From: Tubulanus polymorphus
Taxonomy: Eukaryota; Nemertea; Palaeonemertea; Tubulaniformes; Tubulanidae
Length of the DNA: 64,000 bases
Direction of reading: 5' to 3'
Assembly (NCBI RefSeq): GCF_964204645.1
Contig: NC_134029.1
Location: forward strand, 14,252,850 to 14,316,849
Below, piece after piece: positions 57,899 through 64,000 of this stretch. A program made the position numbers and the translations under genes. How positions within the stretch are numbered: position 1 is the first letter of the stretch; the number at the start of each line of letters is the position of its first letter. The notes beneath the pieces were generated by a model. That model made no database searches and was not told where the DNA came from. It saw nothing but the letters and a program-made list of their open reading frames with translations.

Positions 57899-58527
57899 TA
57901 AAATCCATCAAAACCATCTGCATCTCCAAGGCTGATAAAGGCGGTAAACTTGTTATTCAAGATTTGATCGAGTACATATTTAAAATGTCTGCTATTCTCG
58001 GTGATTCCAATTTCTACAAATCCATCAAAAAGAAACCTTTGAAAAAGATGAACCAGCTATTAATTTAGGTTTGAAAAACATCTCAAATAAATTCCACGAT
58101 CATTCATTCAGATTTCATCTCTAAATTCAACTCTCGGCTTCCAAATCATCCTTATGCTTATGGTATTCCTAAAATTCACGAACCCATTCACCTCATTTCT
58201 AATGTCAATTCTCCATCATATCGGCTTTCCAAATATCTGGCTAAAGTACTCTCCCCGGCTTTGGGTACTTTTTCTGACTCTCACATTCGGCACAATATTG
58301 ATCTTTTAGACAAACTCAAAAATCTCAAACCTAATGGCCAAAATTTTATGTTTTTCGACGCTGTATCTTTGTTCACTAATATACCATATTGGAACCAACT
58401 CCCGGACACCAATATTGATCTCCCGATTCCTTTTGATTCCTGTTGATTGCTTACTTGAACTACTGGAACTCTGTACAACCAATCTATATTTCCAATTCGA
58501 AGACAGATTCGGCTCAAGTCCATAATA
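57899..58527 (+). pseudogene. Penelope-like element reverse transcriptase, decayed
   Basis: The plus strand reads SKADKGGKLVIQD, then PYAYGIPKIHEP, SPSYRLSKYLAKVLSPALGT, MFFDAVSLFTNIP (the first catalytic block; DVVSLFTNVP in most Penelope RTs) and LLELCTTNLYFQFED. The order (ADKGG, PKIHKP, DvvSLfTnvP, CT.N..F.F) is specific to Penelope-like elements. The next block with YADD and the GIY-YIG endonuclease are missing. Stops and shifts lie at 58040-58110 and 58443. Confidence 0.85.
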
Positions 58528-58621
58528 GCATTAAGTAGTGCCAGCAGAGATTAATCACAACGGACTGGTATTTGAAATTAATCCGCCCATATCGGGCTGA
58601 TTGAATCTTACATTACGCCAT

Positions 58622-58712
58622 ACGGACGTACCGGCAAACCGACATACCTTCAAACCGACATACCTACAAACTGACACACCGACAAACCGACTTATTGACA
58701 AACTGACATCGG
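58622..58712. repeat. ~15-bp CAAACCGACATACCT minisatellite
   Basis: About six imperfect units directly after the Penelope relic region. Confidence 0.85.
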
Positions 58713-58881
58713 CATTTAACAAAAAAGATATATTATTTAACCTTATTATTAATAGCAATAACATACTGAATGCTCGGCGGATTTTATGTATCTTGGGTTC
58801 CACACGTCTAAAGGTTTTCCCGTTATTTCATTGTATAAATGCTTTTACCATAAGTCTATGAATTCAAACGATTATAAATAA

Positions 58882-59150
58882 TAAAGCTGCAAAGCAGCGA
58901 TAACGGGTTTTCTGCGAAGCCATTCAGGATGAAGAGAATTGAAGAAAATTTAAATACCGATACATGGAATAAAATGCATTGACAGATTCGAACCTTAATA
59001 TGCAACCACTGTGTAAACGTCCAATGTGTCAGCTTTGAAACCGAACTTACGCGGACGTACAATCAATAAATATGAATTGATTCGACCAGGCATTTATTTT
59101 GGCATTCAAACTTTATGATACTGTATTATCACCACCCTTAAAAATGGGTG
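58882..59150 (-). mobile_element. tRNA-like SINE with 36-bp hairpin tail, copy 2
   Basis: About 270 bp matching 15243-15520. In minus orientation: CAGTGGTTGCAT (A-box-like), AGGTTCGAATCTG (B-box-like), GAATGGCTTCGC and the hairpin motif (58882-58917), followed by an A/T-rich flank. Confidence 0.65.
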
Positions 59151-59280
59151 AACTCATAGTAATAACATTATGGCGTTATATACGAGAGTACAACACATCA
59201 CTCATCACCACTCGTCACCACTAGTAATTTTTTTCCTTATAAATGGGAGAGAGTGAGTTCCAAACATTAAATAAAATGAT

Positions 59281-60140
59281 GTTAATGAAAATCAATATTA
59301 TTGTCCATATGTAGAAAATACATTGATAAATCTAATAGATCTCATCATGAAAAATCTGCAAATCATAAAGAAAATGTTATATATTTTGAAACTCCAGAAA
59401 ATCCCAATGAAAGGAAAGAACAATAAGAAAATATGAAAAAAGATGAAATTAGATGCGATATTTGTAACGGATTTATAATAAAAATGAATTTTAAAAGACA
59501 TCTTGAATCCAAAAAACACCAACAAAATCTAAGTTATAATGTTTTAGATACAGAATATTTTGATGATGAATTTCAACAAGTAATAGAATATATTTAAAAA
59601 AAATTATAATCAAATAAACCTTATATGAAAAATGTTAAAAATTCTATTGATTCATTAGAAATAAAAGATACAATTGAAATTTTAGAAACATGTAGTAAAA
59701 TTGAACCTGCAGCTATTATATTTAGATTTTTTAAAGGCACAACAATTGAAGATTATAGAATATTTATTGAAATAATGGAAAAAATAATGGATTTCGTAAC
59801 AGATGTTGAATATCCAAAATAGTCTTTTAGGAACAGTAAGTTTTATAAAATCAGAAGAAAAAAGGGATTATGAAAATAGAAAAGAGATTAGAAAAAAATA
59901 TGTAATGAATTTAAACGTCATATCGAAGAAAGATATTTTGAGGGTTCCAATATAAACAGTCAATGAAAATATGTTTTTAGATTTAAATATCCATAATACA
60001 AAAAGGAATAAAAAATCAAAAATTAATAAAAGGTTTACTAATGATTCAAACAAACAGAAAAGATTTACATTTATAACAGAAAAGAATATTGAAGCATCAT
60101 CTTATGTTAAATATTACCATTTACTACAAAAGCAGTAATA
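59281..60140 (+). pseudogene. AT-rich island with C2H2-like finger relic
   Basis: Markedly more AT-rich than its flanks. Frames read CPY then KYIDKSNRSHHEKSANHKEN (a C2H2-like finger with a one-base slip) and IRCDICNGFIIKMNFKRHLE followed by SKKH (CX2C...HX4H). The frame at 59625-59822 follows (acidic/Ile-rich, no motif), then basic Lys/Asn-rich frames to 60140. Paired fingers of this kind, with Lys/Asn/Ile-rich composition, occur in some large DNA-virus-like and Polinton-type elements as well as in AT-rich protists; which applies is unknown. Several frameshifts are present. It lies between two copies of the 36-bp hairpin motif. Confidence 0.45.
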
Positions 60141-60149
60141 AATGTTCAA

Positions 60150-60185
60150 AATATAACTGCATAGCAGCGATAACGGGTTTCTGCC
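60150..60185 (+). repeat. 36-bp hairpin motif, copy 7
   Basis: Diverged: TATAACTGCATAGCAGCGAT then AACGGGTTTCTGC. The stem CTGC-ATA-GCAG is retained. Confidence 0.85.
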
Positions 60186-62099
60186 TAATTGGGTCATATA
60201 TTGAACTGGGAAGCGTACGAAGATTTCATCGAAATAATTCTAGCCCATAACATATGGCTATTGCCAAGAAGCGCAACCTGGGTAAACATTATGCTGGATA
60301 TGTGAATATTAGGAGTCCATTTGTCAAAGCATCGAAGCAATACAGTCCAACTTGTTTATGTCTAAGATGATGCGCACGGGGCAGGGCCGTCATCATATTG
60401 CTGACTTATCCAAATTACGCTTACACAGCGCAACGTTTTTCAGTGTGCAAACTCCGTCGTACTCGGCATTATAGGACAGTGAGGAATTGATTTTTAGCCA
60501 CCTGAGCCCTTGGCTTGATTCGAGCAAAAGACCTTAAATGACTTCACAGAATTTGATTATGAGTCTAGGATTTTCTAAATTTTTGAAGAATGCTTTCTCT
60601 GGTTTTGAGATCGATTAAAATTCACTCCTGAATACATTAGTAAAGAATTAGTCAAATATTCTTATTTTATTGAAAGAAATTCTACTGAACACAGATTTTG
60701 AAATGAATTATGTGTCGATTGATCCAGGCGAAGTAATTACAGCTAAATCAACTGACGATCAACAAGGTGGAGTTTTCATTTATCTTCGGATAATTTGTCT
60801 ACCCCTGATGATACAAGCATTTTGGCGACATCTTTTGAAACCTCAACGCTTTATCTGCGCGTGTCAATTAGTCAGTGACAGTCGATTTTCATGCCATCTG
60901 ACCTCTTTCCACTTGTAATTAAGTCATCTAATGTAAGAATTACTCAGTTATGTAATAACATAGGCCTAATAGAGGAGTGGAAGAAAGTATAACAAATATT
61001 CAAATCGTGCGTTTGTCCTGAAACATCTATTACTACCGTCTCGCAGAGCATAGACACCTACCGTTAAGCCATGTGGAATTGGTATTTTAAGGGCTATTCG
61101 GTTTACTCCAAAACAAGTCTCTGATAAACTTTTAAAAGCTTCATAAGCGCACAGCGAGCGCCGAAGGCGCGAGCTGGAAGCTCCTTAAGTTAATCGCGCG
61201 TATGAGGCAAATTCAAATTTTCTCTATTTCTCCATACCGTCCTTCTCAAAAAGTGTAGTTAACATCCGGGACACATGGGCATTGGCTGAATCGCGGCAAC
61301 GAAAATGACGGTCACGGACGGACTTTCGTCGAAACTTGCGGGCCGCATCGTGCGGGTAGTTTAAATACGTCAATGAAGGATAACAAAATGATTTTGTGTA
61401 ATTTTCAGAATATTTACAAACAATATTCACAAAATATTGTCAAAAAATGTTATTTTTAGTTCGTATTTCTCCGTAGAAATCGATTGGAAGACTGGATTCG
61501 AATCCCACAAAAAGCACAGTCCCTTAGCAACGGGTTCGAATTTTTTAGAATAACAAGCGCGCCGGTTTCACAGCATCACTAAGGGTCGAGTCCCAGAGAA
61601 AAATGCGCGCGCGCGGTCCGCGTGTTACAAAATGACCGTCCCGCTGATCCACATAAGTACTGAATAATTAACTCGCCAAAAATTTTGCCAATCCCTGGGA
61701 GTAAAATGCCGTGCGTTTTTTAACATATCTTATCTTTATGTGTCTTTTACTCCCGTTTTTCAAACGTTATTCCCCTTTTCCGTTTCGAGTAAAATTCGTA
61801 TGCCGCTATAATCCGTATTCAAAATACCGTTGTTCCATTAATTCCGTACCCATGCAACCCGTTGTAATACTTAGGAACAAATCTTTAGTGTAAAACATAT
61901 AAAACTATTGAAGCCATGAGATTTAATGTAAAAATCTGACGTTTTTTAACTACAGAAAAATTTATTGTCGTGTAATCGATAAAACAATAGGCTCTCAAGG
62001 CTCAACTCCAAAATAGGTAAAAGTAGATCTGCGGGTTGGTTCCAATGTTTTCACTGAGAAAAGTATTAATACGAGCAGATCGATAGAAAGAGGCACGTG
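60186..62099. other. No recognised gene
   Basis: The frame at 60670-60918 and others show no motif. Two T-arm-like GATTCGAATCCC and GGGTTCGAATTTT stretches (61495 and 61530) lack cloverleaf context. Confidence 0.4.
61146..61178. repeat. GC-rich triloop hairpin
   Basis: GCGAGCGCCGAAGGCGCGAGC: GCGCC-GAA-GGCGC stem-loop in an AT-rich context, the same 5-bp stem and 3-nt loop geometry as the 36-bp motif. Confidence 0.7.
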
Positions 62100-62535
62100 A
62101 AGTAATTTTCAGAAGTCGACAATCCGGCAATCGGCATACAGAAACCTGATATTCGACCATTTCTCGAGTCGACAATCGGTAATCCGCAATCAGAAACCTG
62201 ATAGTCGACCATTTCTCGGATCGGCAATCGGCATTCAGAAACCTGATTGTCGACCATTTCTCGAGTCGACAATCGGCAATCTGCAATCAGAACCTGATAG
62301 TCGACCATTTCTCGCCTCGACAATCGGCATTCAGAAACCTGATTGTCGACCATTTCTCGAGTCGGCAATCGGCATTCAGAAACCTGATTGTCGACCATTT
62401 CTCGAGTCGGCAATCGGCAATAAGAACCTGATAATCGACCATTTCTCGCCTCGACAATCGGTAATCAGAAACCTGATTGTCGACCATTTCTCGAGTCGGC
62501 AGTCGGCAATCAGAAACCTGATAGTCGATGATCTG
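62100..62535. repeat. 45-bp minisatellite (about 9 units)
   Basis: Units CAGAAACCTGATTGTCGACC + ATTTCTCGAGTCGGCAATCG + GCATT, with some longer units. GTCGAC and CTCGAG recur every unit. It is open on the minus strand, giving spurious REMVDNQVSECRL-repeat frames. Confidence 0.95.
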
Positions 62536-62574
62536 GTCATTCTCGTCAACATTTCAGAAAAAGTAAAATGATAT

Positions 62575-62712
62575 AGATGCTGCGATTGTGAGGGTGAAAT
62601 AGATGTGATTGTGAGGGTGATATAGATGTTGTGATTGTGAGGGTGATATAGATGCTGTGATTGTGAGGGCGATATAGATGCTGCGATTGTGAGGGCGATA
62701 TAGATGCTTCGG
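62575..62712. repeat. 26-bp minisatellite (about 5 units)
   Basis: Units GATATAGATGCTGCGATTGT + GAGGGC. It is followed by TTTCTGATTGCCGATTATC, an inverted piece of the neighbouring 45-bp unit. Confidence 0.95.
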
Positions 62713-62786
62713 GTGATTGGTTTCTGATTGCCGATTATCTTCGGTCACGCCACCGGGTGCCTACCTTCAGCAAAACCTACATTTTT

Positions 62787-62850
62787 AGGCCAGCCGTAGG
62801 CTGAGCCTATTACTATACAAATGGAGCGAATTTAAATGACATGGTTTCCA
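62787..62850 (+). repeat. Dispersed repeat shared with 1346
   Basis: TTAGGCCAGCCGTAGGCTGA, TATTACTATACAAAT and GAATTTAAATGACA match 1346-1405. Confidence 0.8.
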
Positions 62851-63014
62851 CACAAAAGGCTCTTTTGCTTGCCAAGTGAGGGCATATTCGAACAAATCAC
62901 GTATTTAAGCGTAATCCATTCTCGGAATCGTAGCGAGCAGAATTTTGAAATAGGGTCTCATAAAAATGTTTTCTGCATTTTTCACGAAAGTTAAATCGGG
63001 AAAATTTCAATTTT

Positions 63015-63180
63015 TATCAGCCAATCAGGAAGTTGTGTCTTCCCTGTGATTGGTTTATCTGAAAATATCAGCAGCTGTTCACGTGAATTATCGCGATTTC
63101 ATTACTGGCGCTTTTGCGCATGACGTCATGTATCAACACGCGACAATACTTCCGCGTTCGCTACGTGTTCGCTGATTGGC
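63015..63180 (+). promoter_or_regulatory. Possible promoter: CCAAT and CRE cluster
   Basis: GCCAATCAGG (63020), TGATTGGTTT (63048), TGACGTCATG (63121) and TGATTGGCCC (63173) occur within about 160 bp of relatively GC-rich DNA. The combination is common in metazoan promoters. No first exon could be identified downstream, though a 104-codon plus frame (63114-63428) exists without motifs. Confidence 0.3.
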
Positions 63181-64000
63181 CCATTTACTGGGAAATTCCA
63201 CAGAAGCCTAATGTGGTTTGTTACAAGCGCTGTGACTGGCATTGCTTTAGCTTAGTGGGTTCGAATCCCTTGACGGGTGAAGATGATGGATCCTATCAAT
63301 ATCTATTGAAACAAATAAGTTTCCCGGTTGGGCAGCCGCGGATATCTACCGGAAGTGTTCCGGTTCGATATTTCGAGGTTTCGAGGAATTTTGGAGTGAT
63401 ATTGAAATCCGGTAAATACCAGCGGTAGATTGTGAAAACCCATTGCATGATATTTGTATTACTTAATCTACGAAAAGCGTCGGGGCCGCGCCAGGAGTTT
63501 TCGTGATTCAAGTAGCGCAATAGCCTACTTCTTCGTGTTCGTCCACCTCAATTTTCATTCCGCCGATCTCTGACACGGCTCTGTCCCCGTCGGCGCTGTG
63601 ATTGCACTTTCGTACCACCAACATTTTTTATTTCTATATCAAGGAGGTCTGGAGAATAAAAAAGTCAAAATTTGGATATCACATAGGCCTGATTTCATCG
63701 AATAAGTCGACCATGGTCGTTACGTTTCCGTACTTATTACCACCTAAAACCGTCTGAACAATTTTGTCACAACCAACATTTCGTTTACAGATATCAGGGT
63801 TCACGTGAACCCGCGGTCGTCTACTGTTTTACTTCCGGGTTTTATTTTAAGATTTAAAATTGTATTTCAAGATCGATTTCTATGAAATCTTTAGTTGATT
63901 TGGTGTTTGGGAGGAATTTTTATTTGCTCTACAGAAAATTCATCCTTGACAATTGCGCATGGTTCGCGAAAAAAATGGTTTTACCAAATCGGGTGTATGA
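63181..64000. other. No recognised gene
   Basis: GGGTTCGAATCCC at 63255 looks like a tRNA T-arm but lacks a matching acceptor or anticodon arm. The rest is moderately GC-rich unique-looking sequence running to the window end. Confidence 0.4.

Noticed and set aside
61480-61550. tRNA genes at GATTCGAATCCC and GGGTTCGAA
   Set aside because: Only T-arm-like fragments; the flanks do not form a cloverleaf.
62002-62487. Three minus-strand frames of 66-115 codons
   Set aside because: Direct translation of the 45-bp minisatellite.
63240-63275. tRNA gene at GGGTTCGAATCCC
   Set aside because: No complementary acceptor stem, D-arm or anticodon arm at the required distances.

Overview
The window looks like nuclear DNA of a marine invertebrate, probably a lophotrochozoan (mollusc, brachiopod or annelid) or a basal deuterostome. 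The reasons are introns with GT/AG borders, a mix of metazoan transposon classes (CR1/jockey-type LINEs, Penelope-like, DIRS-like, Gypsy, Copia, THAP/DDE and piggyBac types), dispersed repeats with CTCF-like and CAAGATGG-type motifs, and AT-rich satellite-laden introns. The species cannot be named from this sequence alone.

Only one host gene is convincing. Six plus-strand exons (13513-13787, 14005-14232, 42286-42366, 49191-49317, 49560-49696, 54688-54919) join in perfect phase into the last 359 codons of a coiled-coil protein that ends in a Ser/Thr-Pro-rich tail. Its second visible intron is 28 kb and carries most of the repeats. No start exon was found, and no tRNA, rRNA or CRISPR.

Layout. 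1-11.6 kb: fold-back repeats, a THAP/DDE transposase relic, a piggyBac-type element with TTAA ends, a Gypsy gag relic, a second piggyBac-type MITE inside another repeat, and an RT relic followed by palindromic A-rich repeats. 13.5-14.2 kb: exons 1-2. 17.9-30.8 kb: a duplicated cassette made of a 'GTTTACGGC' leader, a 36-bp hairpin motif, an RT relic, a short 31-bp satellite, CTCF-like units, a CAAGATGG block and a long 31-bp satellite array (about 70 and 135 units, the latter with a 1232-bp higher-order repeat). A third, truncated cassette ends instead in five regularly spaced perfect hairpins. 31.7-32.2 kb: Copia integrase relic. 34.4-39.2 kb: a recent 2418-bp tandem duplication. 39.8-40 kb: promoter-like DNA. 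43.4-44.4 kb: DIRS-like RT relic. 45.9-48.3 kb: LINE relic with endonuclease and RT. 49-55.9 kb: exons 4-6 and the 3'UTR, interleaved with LINE and Gypsy relics. 56-60 kb: RT, Penelope and AT-rich zinc-finger relics and a SINE. 62.1-62.7 kb: two minisatellites.

The long minus-strand open frames between 18.6 and 29.7 kb are artefacts of a 31-bp satellite whose minus strand has no stop codon in any frame; they are not genes. All transposon coding regions seen are broken. The most unusual signals are the link between RT relics and palindromic satellites, the hairpin arrays, the shared 36-bp hairpin motif, the CTCF-like tandem units, and a piggyBac insertion confirmed by an empty paralogous site in the same window.
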